Below are positions 1-5,329 of a DNA stretch of 5,455 nucleotides, in pieces. Each line of letters opens with the position of its first letter. Within the stretch, counting starts at the first letter, position 1. The stretch is from an uncultured Hymenobacter sp. Lineage in GTDB: Bacteria; Bacteroidota; Bacteroidia; Cytophagales; Hymenobacteraceae. Position numbers and translations under genes: made by a program. Where the stretch lies: contig CALMOO010000759.1 of assembly GCA_937871705.1 (NCBI GenBank), positions 1 to 5,455 on the forward strand, read 5' to 3'. The notes under the pieces are model-generated. The model did not search any database and had not been told where the DNA came from. It worked only from the letters and a program-made list of their open reading frames with translations.

Positions 1-42
1 GGGGGGGGGGGGCTGGGGCGGGGGGGGGGGGGGGGGGCGGGG
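1..42. repeat. Interrupted poly-G tract (poly-C on the tonB coding strand)
   Basis: The plus strand has G runs of 12 (1-12, open at the edge), 4 (15-18), 18 (20-37) and 4 (39-42), broken only by CT, C and C. On the minus strand this reads in frame as prolines with two alanines, in the TonB linker. The 18-base run equals six codons exactly. Four G runs this close could form a G-quadruplex on the template strand of tonB. Homopolymers this long are prone to slippage and to base-calling or assembly error, and the window (perhaps the contig) begins inside the tract. Confidence 0.9.
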
Positions 43-298
43 CCGTGTTGTCTAGGGGAGGTGCATCCATCAGCACGTTCTCCTTCAGGTTCAGCACTTC
101 TTTAGGCCGCCGCTCCTCAAGGTACTTGGCAATCAGCGGGAAGGCTACGAGTAGAAGCAACAGCGCCGCTCCAATAACCAGTGCCCGCGTCACGTTGCGG
201 CCGTAAATACGGCGCAGCTCGTACGCACCATAAGCCTTGTTGCGGCCCTCAAATACGATGTCATTAAAGCTAGCCTGAGCTATCTGCGCATTGTCCAT
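1..298 (-). CDS. tonB: Energy transducer TonB, N-terminal part (cut by the window edge)
   Basis: Translating the minus strand from the ATG at 298-296 gives 99 residues with no stop before the window edge. Residues 11-30 read FNDIVFEGRNKAYGAYELRR, the cytoplasmic N-terminal signature of Bacteroidota TonB proteins. A single membrane anchor follows at about residues 39-57 (a run of L, V, I and A), then a short charged stretch, then a proline-rich linker from about residue 80 with seven prolines in a row at 87-93. This order matches TonB, which spans the periplasm and passes energy from ExbB/ExbD to outer-membrane receptors. The C-terminal receptor-binding domain lies outside the window. The ATG shares its A with the TGA stop of the upstream exbD (TGATG), so translation is probably coupled. 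The linker is coded by very long C runs, which is odd and may be unstable or mis-sequenced. The family call is firm; which receptors it serves cannot be seen. Confidence 0.88.
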   Translation of the reverse strand, partial: MDNAQIAQASFNDIVFEGRNKAYGAYELRRIYGRNVTRALVIGAALLLLLVAFPLIAKYLEERRPKEVLNLKENVLMDAPPLDNTAPPPPPPPAPAPPP

Positions 299-846
299 CA
301 TAGCTTTGAGTCTTTAATAAGGTCTATGTCAGCCTTAGGAATATCTACCAGCGCGTATTTTTTCTGGTTGGTGATGTTCATCTCATCCAGAATATCAACC
401 ATATTTTTGTAGCGCGCTTCCTTGCCCTCAAAGCTATAAGGCTTGATGAGGACAACGGGCTGTGGCTGCTGCTGCTGGCGGGCCAGCAGTACTTGGCGGA
501 TACCAGTCTGTGAGTAGTTCGTTACCTTCAACTCAGGCTTTGGCACGCTCTTGTCATTCGGGTTATTAAGGCCAAAGTAGTAATATACTTTGTCTTCTGG
601 GCCCAGAATGATATTAACAGCTTCCGAAGCTTTGATTTGGGTGTCGTCCTCGTGAGTCTTATCCTTTACCGGCATCGTGAGCTGCATCACGTTGGGCTTG
701 GCGAAGGTAGTGGTGAGCATAAAGAAGGTGAGCAACAGGAAGGCAAGGTCCACCATGGGCGTCATGTCGATTTTAGTCGACGATTTCTTTGCCCGTTTCT
801 TGCCTCCCTTACCGGAGTCGCCGCCTTTTTGTTGTATTTCGGCCAT
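298..846 (-). CDS. exbD: ExbD/TolR-type biopolymer transport protein (second of two)
   Basis: This 182-residue protein has the ExbD layout. A lysine-rich cytoplasmic N-terminus (residues 7-25) leads to IDMTPMVDLAFLLLTFFML (26-44), the single membrane helix. D33 matches the conserved membrane aspartate that carries protons in ExbD/TolR. The rest is a periplasmic domain of about 135 residues, longer than in E. coli ExbD (141 aa in total). It includes a four-glutamine stretch at 124-127, coded by four CAG triplets. The usual ExbD segment of the form 'hydrophobic-I-x-x-D' is replaced by VVLIKPYS near 131-138, so an Asp common at that site seems absent. The gene starts 12 bp after the first exbD stop, and its TGA overlaps the tonB ATG. 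With ExbB and TonB it should form the proton-driven motor of the inner membrane. A TolR-like role cannot be excluded, but the linked tonB favours ExbD. Confidence 0.93.
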   Translation of the reverse strand: MAEIQQKGGDSGKGGKKRAKKSSTKIDMTPMVDLAFLLLTFFMLTTTFAKPNVMQLTMPVKDKTHEDDTQIKASEAVNIILGPEDKVYYYFGLNNPNDKSVPKPELKVTNYSQTGIRQVLLARQQQQPQPVVLIKPYSFEGKEARYKNMVDILDEMNITNQKKYALVDIPKADIDLIKDSKL

Positions 847-858
847 GGTAGGGAAATG

Positions 859-1494
859 CTATTTGCCGGCACCAGCTACGGGCTTCATTTCGAGGCTCGT
901 AACGAGGTTAAAGCGGTTGATATTTTTTTCCTGTAGCTCCTTAATCACTTTCTGCACGGTTGGCACATCGGCGCCGGCATCACCCTTAATCACCATATAC
1001 AGCGGCTTTTTAAAGTTCTGTATGTTGGCTTTGCGGGCTTCCAGTACCCAATCAATCATTTGATTGTTGAGGGAGTCGTAGGGTACGCCAGGCAGGCCTT
1101 TGTTCAAGGCTTTGCGCTGCTCAGTGTCTTTGTCGAGGTAGCTGCCAAGCTGCTCAATCGGTACCCCAAAGTTGGGCATCAAGGAAAACTGCTTGATTTG
1201 GGTTGGGGTGAAGCTTATGCCATGGCGGGCAGCAATGGCTTGTAGAGCTGCAGCCTTAGTAGGCTGCTTGTCGATGCCCACAAATACACGCTTGTTTTTA
1301 TCAATCGTGAGTGTGAGTATATCGCTTTCCGGGGCCACCAGGTCGGAGGTCGAGGAAGGCGTATCTACTACCACAGCTTCATCGGGACGAAACTGGGTAG
1401 TGAGCATGAAGAACGTTACCAGCAGAAACGCCAGGTCCACCATCGGGGTCATGTCCAGCGACGGCGAGGTGCGATGCGGTTTTACTTTGGGCAT
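859..1494 (-). CDS. exbD: ExbD/TolR-type biopolymer transport protein (first of two)
   Basis: This 211-residue protein has a 13-residue cytoplasmic tail, then the same core as its neighbour, LDMTPMVDLAFLLVTFFML at 13-31, with D20 as the proton-carrying aspartate. The periplasmic part contains LTLTIDKNKRVFVG (60-73), a family-typical strand pair, and ends with YMVIKGDAGADVPTVQKVIK (166-185), where the expected Asp (D172) is kept. Between these lies an insert of about 75 residues (roughly 90-160) absent from short ExbD proteins. Outside the membrane segment it differs clearly from the second ExbD, so the pair is not a recent duplication. Tandem exbD genes are common in Bacteroidota TonB clusters, and the two may form a mixed dimer (inference). 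The ATG at 1494 puts the membrane core at the usual distance from the N-terminus. It lies 196 bp after exbB, across a terminator-like hairpin. Confidence 0.93.
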   Translation of the reverse strand: MPKVKPHRTSPSLDMTPMVDLAFLLVTFFMLTTQFRPDEAVVVDTPSSTSDLVAPESDILTLTIDKNKRVFVGIDKQPTKAAALQAIAARHGISFTPTQIKQFSLMPNFGVPIEQLGSYLDKDTEQRKALNKGLPGVPYDSLNNQMIDWVLEARKANIQNFKKPLYMVIKGDAGADVPTVQKVIKELQEKNINRFNLVTSLEMKPVAGAGK

Positions 1495-1564
1495 TGCCGG
1501 GAAAAGTTAAAAATGGCGAAAACTGATTGGGAGCACTGAGAAAAGATAGACGGTTAAACCATTG

Positions 1565-1586
1565 CGGCGAGCGGTCAAGTTCGCCG
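1565..1586. repeat. Small GC-rich inverted repeat in the exbB-exbD gap
   Basis: CGGCGA at 1565-1570 and TCGCCG at 1581-1586 form a 6-bp stem with a 10-base loop. It lies between the terminator-like hairpin and the exbD start, so it would sit in the exbD leader. No T run follows it, so it is not a terminator by itself. Its role is unknown and chance is possible. Confidence 0.4.
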
Positions 1587-1632
1587 TCATGGTTATAGAT
1601 GCCAAGGTTTCGTCAATTGCACACGCAAGCAG

Positions 1633-1679
1633 AAAAAAAGTGGGGTAGGGGCTAATTAAACACCGCCTACCCCCTTTTT
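1633..1679 (-). terminator. Terminator-like hairpin after exbB (symmetric, could act in both directions)
   Basis: GGGGTAGG (1642-1649) pairs perfectly with CCTACCCC (1666-1673), giving an 8-bp stem with a 16-base loop. In the exbB direction (minus strand) the stem is followed, after two bases, by seven T (plus-strand A run 1633-1639). In the plus direction it is followed by T at 1675-1679. This is the form of an intrinsic terminator. The exbB stop is at 1691-1693, about 12 bases upstream of the U-run side's A-tract. Because exbD, exbD and tonB lie further downstream on the same strand, it probably works as a partial terminator that leaves exbB in excess, or the later genes have their own promoter. 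In the 147 bases between it and exbD I found no good TAnnTTTG box; the nearest is TATCTTTT at 1543-1550. Confidence 0.7.
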
Positions 1680-1690
1680 GTGCCACTGGC

Positions 1691-2581
1691 TTACGATTCC
1701 TGGCCTTTGCTGCCGTGCTGGGCGGCGAAGGTCTGGATGATGCTGAAGCCAGCTTCGTCGATGCTGTAGGTTAGCTCGTCAATCTTGCTAGTGAAGTAGT
1801 TATACCCCACGATAGCCAAGGCCGACGTGCCGATACCAAGTGCCGTGTTGATAAGAGCTTCCGAGATACCCGTTGCCAGGGCGGTAGCGTCAGGGTTACC
1901 AGCTTGCGCAAGAGCCGAGAAGGCCTTAATCATGCCGAATACCGTGCCGAGCAGACCCGTCAGCGTGGCTACCGAGGCAATGGTAGAGATGATAACGAGG
2001 TTTTTCTCCAGCATCGGCAACTCCAAAGCGGTGCTTTCTTCGATTTCTTTCTGGATAGCCAATACACGCTGGTCGGTAGCCATCGTGGTATCACGACCCA
2101 TTTCCTGGTATTTCAACAAGCCTGATTTCACTACGTTAGCTACCGAGCCTTTCTGCTGGTCGCAGAGCGCGATAGCACCGCTGATGTCATTCACATTCAG
2201 CTTCTGACGCACTGAGCGTACGAAGGTTTCGATGCTCTTAGTGCCCTTGGCTTTCGAGATGGTGAGTGCCCGCTCGATGGCGAAGGTGATAACGCAAAGC
2301 AGCATGGTCATCAGCACTGGCACGATAGGGCCACCGCTGTGCACAATGCCCAGGTAGTCACCAGGCTTGGGGTTGTTCTCGGGGTTGTTGCCCAAGAAGT
2401 GGCTCGGGTCGCCGAGTACGAATTTGAAAATCAGTACACTGATAATAAAGCCGAGAACGATAACGATGACCGAAAACAGCGAGGCACCACCGCTGCTTTT
2501 GGCGGGTGCAGCAGGTGCGGCCTTAGAGGCGGCCGGCGCAGCGGGCCGAGCGCTCGGGTTTACAGCATTTTTCTGTTCCAT
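1691..2581 (-). CDS. exbB: ExbB, MotA/TolQ/ExbB proton channel family
   Basis: This 296-residue protein is the multi-span core of the TonB motor, conducting protons together with ExbD. Two family signatures are clear: TGLLGTVFGMIKAF at 208-221, and ATGISEALINTALGIGTSAL at 236-255. Predicted membrane segments are near 34-57, 84-107, 195-216 and 241-263. The last three fit the three helices of E. coli ExbB, with the large cytoplasmic domain between the second and third (about 108-193). The first is an extra helix, preceded by an Ala/Pro/Lys-rich tail (8-30), and makes the protein longer than E. coli ExbB (244 aa). The ATG at 2581 is the only sensible start, since it keeps this tail intact. It lies 294 bp from mazG, with a good promoter box in between, so it is probably the first gene of its transcript. 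TolQ is the main alternative; the tonB context favours ExbB. Confidence 0.94.
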   Translation of the reverse strand: MEQKNAVNPSARPAAPAASKAAPAAPAKSSGGASLFSVIVIVLGFIISVLIFKFVLGDPSHFLGNNPENNPKPGDYLGIVHSGGPIVPVLMTMLLCVITFAIERALTISKAKGTKSIETFVRSVRQKLNVNDISGAIALCDQQKGSVANVVKSGLLKYQEMGRDTTMATDQRVLAIQKEIEESTALELPMLEKNLVIISTIASVATLTGLLGTVFGMIKAFSALAQAGNPDATALATGISEALINTALGIGTSALAIVGYNYFTSKIDELTYSIDEAGFSIIQTFAAQHGSKGQES

Positions 2582-2760
2582 GTGTCCGGGAAGTGTAGGT
2601 GGTGGGGTTGGTTTGGGGGTAAAAAATGAAGCGGAAAAAGGTCTTAACTACTAGTGCGAGCAGATAAGCAGCCAGCAGGACTAAGCAACTTTCGGGGCCG
2701 AATCTACGCCTAAGCCACGAAAATCACTGCTAATTGAAATATTTTTTTGGGAGGGCTGGC

Positions 2761-2768
2761 CAAAGCTA
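2761..2768 (-). promoter_or_regulatory. Candidate exbB promoter, -7 box
   Basis: The minus strand reads TAGCTTTG, a perfect match to the Bacteroidota -7 consensus TAnnTTTG. About 20 bases upstream there is only a poor -33 element (CCTTATTT, no TTG). Transcription would start near 2755 and give an exbB leader of about 170-175 bases. The leader passes through an A/T-rich stretch (2736-2749) and ends in a C-rich one just before the ATG. No better box was found closer to exbB. In the whole 2582-2875 gap I see no gene and no recognisable riboswitch. Confidence 0.5.
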
Positions 2769-2791
2769 CGCATTATCGCTGCAGAAATAAG

Positions 2792-2804
2792 GCTAATTTT
2801 TAGC
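2792..2804 (-). terminator. Weak hairpin downstream of mazG
   Basis: On the minus strand GCTAA and TTAGC form a 5-bp stem around a loop of three A, and a short T-rich stretch (TTATTT) follows. It lies about 72 bases past the mazG stop and just before the exbB promoter box, so it could end mazG transcription. The stem is short and A/T-rich, so the call is weak. Confidence 0.25.
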
Positions 2805-2875
2805 AGATTAGTGCAGGTACTTCCAGATGGTCTCGGCATGAAGAAGCCAACGGGCAGAGCGGGTGTAAGGTTCGG

Positions 2876-3712
2876 CTAATAGGGTAGAGCAGCTTGGCGC
2901 TTGGCCTCTTCCCAATACACATCCATTTGAGCTAATGTGAGGGAGGCCAGAGGCTGGCCAGCGCGGGCCGCTGCCGCTTCGAGGTACTGAAAGCGGCTGA
3001 TGAATTTGCGATTCGTACGCTCCAGGGCCTCCTCAGGGTTGATGCCGGCAAAGCGGGCAAAATTGACCAATGAAAATAATAGGTCGCCAAACTCCCCAGC
3101 AGCGCGGGCGGCCTGCGCTTCGTCGGCGGGGGGCTGGCCGTGGCCATACTCGGCGCCAAACTCGGCCAACTCCTCCTGCACCTTGGCCCACACCTGAGCG
3201 GGGTCTTCCCAATCGAAGCCGGCACCACGGGCTTTTTCCTGAATGCGCATGGCCTTGACTAGGGCGGGTAGGGAGGTGGGCACGCCGCCTAGCACGCCCC
3301 CTGTGTTCCCTTTTTCCTTGAGTTTGAGCTGCTCCCAGTTGCGCTTTACGGCGTCTTCATCATCGGCTTGCGCGGTGCCATAGATGTGCGGGTGGCGATA
3401 GATAAGCTTGTCGCACTGGGCATTAAGGGCATCAGCGATGTCGAAGGCGCCTTGCTCGGCGGCAATGCGCGCGTAGAAAAGCAGGTGCAGCATCACATCG
3501 CCCAACTCCTTCTTGAGGTCGGGCAAATCGTGACGCAAAATGGCGTCGCTGATTTCGTAGGTTTCCTCAATGGTGAGGTGGCGCAGGCTTTCGAGGGTTT
3601 GTTTTTTATCCCAGGGGCACTCCTGGCGCAGGCGATTGAGCACATCGAGCAAGCGGCCGAAGGCTTCGAGCTGGGCCGCGCGGCGAGCGGGGGTAAGGAA
3701 TGTGTTTTCCAT
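2876..3712 (-). CDS. mazG: MazG nucleoside triphosphate pyrophosphohydrolase
   Basis: The 278-residue product matches full-length two-domain MazG (E. coli 263 aa). MazG hydrolyses NTPs and dNTPs to the monophosphate and pyrophosphate in the cytoplasm, cleaning the nucleotide pool and, in E. coli, affecting ppGpp. The N-terminal domain has CPWDKKQT (32-39), EETYE (49-53) and KELGD (68-72), the acidic Mg-binding helices. HPHIYG (107-112) and VKRNWEQLK (122-130) follow. The linker RIQEKARGAGFDW (156-168) leads into the C-terminal domain with EELAE (180-184) and EFGD (207-210). All metal ligands expected of an active enzyme are present in both domains. I chose the ATG at 3712 over an in-frame ATG at 3766. 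The extra 18 residues do not resemble the family, and their codons run through the likely mazG promoter. It is divergent from glmM and upstream of exbB in the same direction, with no obvious functional link. Confidence 0.95.
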   Translation of the reverse strand: MENTFLTPARRAAQLEAFGRLLDVLNRLRQECPWDKKQTLESLRHLTIEETYEISDAILRHDLPDLKKELGDVMLHLLFYARIAAEQGAFDIADALNAQCDKLIYRHPHIYGTAQADDEDAVKRNWEQLKLKEKGNTGGVLGGVPTSLPALVKAMRIQEKARGAGFDWEDPAQVWAKVQEELAEFGAEYGHGQPPADEAQAARAAGEFGDLLFSLVNFARFAGINPEEALERTNRKFISRFQYLEAAAARAGQPLASLTLAQMDVYWEEAKRQAALPY

Positions 3713-3718
3713 TAAAAA

Positions 3719-3726
3719 TAAAGATA
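3719..3726 (-). promoter_or_regulatory. Possible mazG promoter, -7 box
   Basis: The minus strand reads TATCTTTA, seven of eight bases of TAnnTTTG, only six bases before the mazG ATG. If used, transcription would start at or very near the start codon, giving a leaderless or nearly leaderless mRNA. No convincing -33 element is present, so this is tentative. Confidence 0.33.
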
Positions 3727-3728
3727 GG

Positions 3729-3739
3729 GTAGCAGCTAC
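3729..3739. repeat. 11-bp palindrome in the mazG-glmM divergent region
   Basis: GTAGC and GCTAC flank a single A, a perfect 5-bp-arm inverted repeat right beside the possible mazG -7 box, where a repressor could bind. The inner nine bases are the reverse complement of TAGCTGCTA at 5255-5263, within the heptad-repeat hairpin; that match may be chance. No regulator can be named. Confidence 0.35.
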
Positions 3740-3743
3740 TGCA

Positions 3744-3760
3744 CGCCCCTTTCTGGGGCG
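3744..3760. repeat. GC-rich hairpin in the mazG-glmM divergent region
   Basis: CGCCCC (3744-3749) and GGGGCG (3755-3760) form a perfect 6-bp stem with the loop TTTCT. TGC at 3740-3742 and GCA at 3763-3765 can extend it past a small internal loop. It lies upstream of both start codons, so it is not a terminator of either gene. It could be an operator or a chance structure. Confidence 0.4.
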
Positions 3761-3783
3761 CAGCAAGCCCGACTTTGAATGAA

Positions 3784-3810
3784 GCCGGCGTACATAAAAC
3801 GGGCGCCGGC
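3784..3810. promoter_or_regulatory. Inverted repeat upstream of the glmM -7 box, candidate operator
   Basis: GCCGGCG (3784-3790) and CGCCGGC (3804-3810) are perfect 7-bp arms separated by 13 bases. The right arm ends one base before the TACTTTTG box at 3812, so the repeat covers the -33 region of the predicted promoter. The centre-to-centre distance of 20 bases, about two helical turns, suits a dimeric DNA-binding protein. No -33 TTG is present here, which would fit a promoter needing an activator (inference). Confidence 0.42.
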
Positions 3811-3811
3811 C

Positions 3812-3819
3812 TACTTTTG
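3812..3819 (+). promoter_or_regulatory. Candidate glmM promoter, -7 box
   Basis: TACTTTTG matches TAnnTTTG perfectly and continues as GCACC, a context often seen at Bacteroidota start sites. Transcription would begin near 3825, about 14 bases before the GTG at 3839. This rules out the upstream ATG at 3779 as the usual start. The -33 element is not recognisable. Confidence 0.6.
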
Positions 3820-3838
3820 CACCCTAAAGAAACGAATT

Positions 3839-5230
3839 GTGACCCTCATAAAATCTATCTCCGGTATTCGCGGCACCATCGGCGGACCAGTTGGGCAAGG
3901 CCTGACGCCGCTCGACGTGGTAAAGTATGCGGCTGCCTATGGCACCTGGGCTGTTGCACAAAAGGCTAGCAGCAAGCTGATTGTGATTGGGCGCGATGCC
4001 CGGCTGTCGGGCGAGATGGTGAGCCGCTTGGTAGCGGCTACCTTACAGGGCCTAGGGCTGGATGTACTCGACCTCGGCCTGTCGACTACGCCTACCGTCG
4101 AGCTAGTGGTGCCGGCCCGCCAGGCCGCGGGCGGCATTATCCTGACGGCCTCGCACAATCCCAAGCAGTGGAATGCGCTAAAGCTACTGAACGCGGCCGG
4201 CGAGTTCATTTCCGAAGCCGATGGGCAGCAGGTATTAGCCTTGGCTGAAAGTGAGGCGTTTGACTTTGCGCCCGTGACCAAACTGGGTCGCTACCTCACC
4301 GACGATACCACGCTGACGGCGCACATCGACGCCATTCTGGCTTTGCCGCTGGTGGATGTGGAAGCTATTCGGGCGCAAAAATTTCGGGTGGTGGTTGATG
4401 CCGTGAACTCTTCGGGTGGCTTGGCCGTGCCGCAATTGCTGACCGCTCTAGGGGTAGAAACAATCGAAAAGCTGCACTGCGAGCCGACGGGTGATTTTGC
4501 GCACAACCCCGAGCCCCTGCCCGAAAACCTGCGCGACATTGCTAAGGTGCTGGAGAAGGGCGGTTTTGACCTTGGCATCGTGGTAGACCCCGATGTAGAC
4601 CGCCTAGCTTTGGTGAGCGAGAACGGCGAGATGTTCGGCGAAGAGTACACGTTAGTAGCCGTAGCCGACTACGTGCTTAAACAGCACGGGGGCGGCAACA
4701 CGGTGAGCAATCTCAGTAGCACCCGCGCCCTGCGCGACGTAACTGAAAAGCACGGCGGCACTTACACCGCAGCCGCTGTGGGTGAGGTGAATGTGGTGAC
4801 TAAGATGAAGGAAACGCAAGCCATTATTGGCGGTGAAGGCAATGGCGGCATCATCTTCCCGGAATTGCATTATGGCCGAGACGCGCTGGTGGGCATTGCC
4901 TTGTTTTTGACACATTTAGCAAAATCAGGCCTCACCATGAGCCGGCTGCGGAATTCTTACCCCAGCTATTTTATTTCTAAGAACAAAATCGAGCTAACGC
5001 CGACTATCGACACCGATAATGTGCTGAAGCTGATGGAGCAGCGCTACGCCAAGCAGCCGGTAAACACGATTGATGGCGTCAAGATTGAGTTCGGGAAAGA
5101 GTGGGTGCACCTGCGCAAGTCGAATACCGAGCCGATTATTCGCATCTACGCCGAGTCGGACTCGAATGCGACGGCCGAGCATTTGGCCCAAAAAATTATT
5201 GCCGATATTAAGGAAATAATCTCGGCTTAA
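3839..5230 (+). CDS. glmM: Phosphoglucosamine mutase (phosphohexomutase family)
   Basis: This 463-residue enzyme of the alpha-D-phosphohexomutase superfamily should convert glucosamine-6-phosphate to glucosamine-1-phosphate on the route to UDP-GlcNAc for peptidoglycan and lipid A. Counting from the GTG, it begins MTLIKSISGIRGTIGG, the typical Bacteroidota GlmM start. All four active-site loops are present: TASHNP at 103-108 with phosphoserine S105; DPDVDR at 250-255 with Mg ligands D250, D252 and D254; the sugar loop GGEGNGG at 331-337; and the phosphate-binding RKSNTEP at 426-432. The sugar loop is unlike the GEQSGH of E. coli GlmM and closer to archaeal-type enzymes, so activity on glucose or mannose phosphates is possible. 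The GTG is preferred because the predicted promoter lies inside the longer reading frame, and the 20 extra residues (MKPAYIKRAP...) do not resemble the family. The desulfurase gene follows after a 107-bp repeat-filled gap. Confidence 0.92.
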   Translation: MTLIKSISGIRGTIGGPVGQGLTPLDVVKYAAAYGTWAVAQKASSKLIVIGRDARLSGEMVSRLVAATLQGLGLDVLDLGLSTTPTVELVVPARQAAGGIILTASHNPKQWNALKLLNAAGEFISEADGQQVLALAESEAFDFAPVTKLGRYLTDDTTLTAHIDAILALPLVDVEAIRAQKFRVVVDAVNSSGGLAVPQLLTALGVETIEKLHCEPTGDFAHNPEPLPENLRDIAKVLEKGGFDLGIVVDPDVDRLALVSENGEMFGEEYTLVAVADYVLKQHGGGNTVSNLSSTRALRDVTEKHGGTYTAAAVGEVNVVTKMKETQAIIGGEGNGGIIFPELHYGRDALVGIALFLTHLAKSGLTMSRLRNSYPSYFISKNKIELTPTIDTDNVLKLMEQRYAKQPVNTIDGVKIEFGKEWVHLRKSNTEPIIRIYAESDSNATAEHLAQKIIADIKEIISA

Positions 5231-5233
5231 AAT

Positions 5234-5329
5234 TAGCTGTTAGCTTCTGGCTACTAGCTGCTAGCGTTTCTTTAAGAAGCTGGTAGTTACACACTGGCTA
5301 GTAGCTAACAGCCAGGAGCTAACAGCTTT
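5234..5329. repeat. Degenerate 7-bp repeats forming a long imperfect hairpin
   Basis: The glmM-desulfurase gap is nearly filled by heptads of consensus nAGCTnn. Five lie in phase at 5234-5268 (for example TAGCTGT at 5234 and TAGCTGC at 5255). Five more lie in a second phase at 5295-5329 (for example TAGCTAA at 5302 and GAGCTAA at 5316). The arms 5235-5265 and 5297-5327 are inverted: of 31 pairs, 27 are Watson-Crick, 2 are G-U in RNA and 2 are C/A mismatches. The loop is 31 bases. The hairpin ends 10 bases before the next ATG, with TTTAAAAATTT between. That tail is not a clean T run, so an intrinsic terminator role is doubtful. It could be a REP-like or miniature element, a transcript-stability element, or a structure that limits translation of the next gene. 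Confidence 0.8.

Noticed and set aside
465..476. Four GCT triplets as a variable microsatellite
   Set aside because: Only four copies, coding for a short glutamine run in exbD; too short to call unstable.
1587..1632. A housekeeping-type promoter (TTGACG ... TATAAC on the minus strand) ahead of exbD
   Set aside because: The spacing between the boxes is only 13 bases and the pattern is not the Bacteroidota type, so it was not listed as a promoter.
1827..2207. Open frame on the plus strand opposite exbB
   Set aside because: It lies wholly within exbB, which has clear family signatures, and its translation shows no recognisable domain.
3368..3715. Open frame on the plus strand opposite mazG
   Set aside because: It is a by-product of GC-rich codon use in mazG, with no recognisable domain and no promoter or start context.
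3713..3766. An 18-codon N-terminal extension of mazG from an upstream ATG
   Set aside because: The residues do not match MazG N-termini and the DNA holds the likely -7 box and palindrome of the divergent promoter region.
3779..3838. A 20-codon N-terminal extension of glmM
   Set aside because: It contains a perfect TAnnTTTG promoter box and an inverted repeat, and the family N-terminus starts at the GTG.
3937..4650. Minus-strand open frames opposite glmM
   Set aside because: They are shadows of glmM with low-complexity Ser/Arg-rich translations and no family resemblance.
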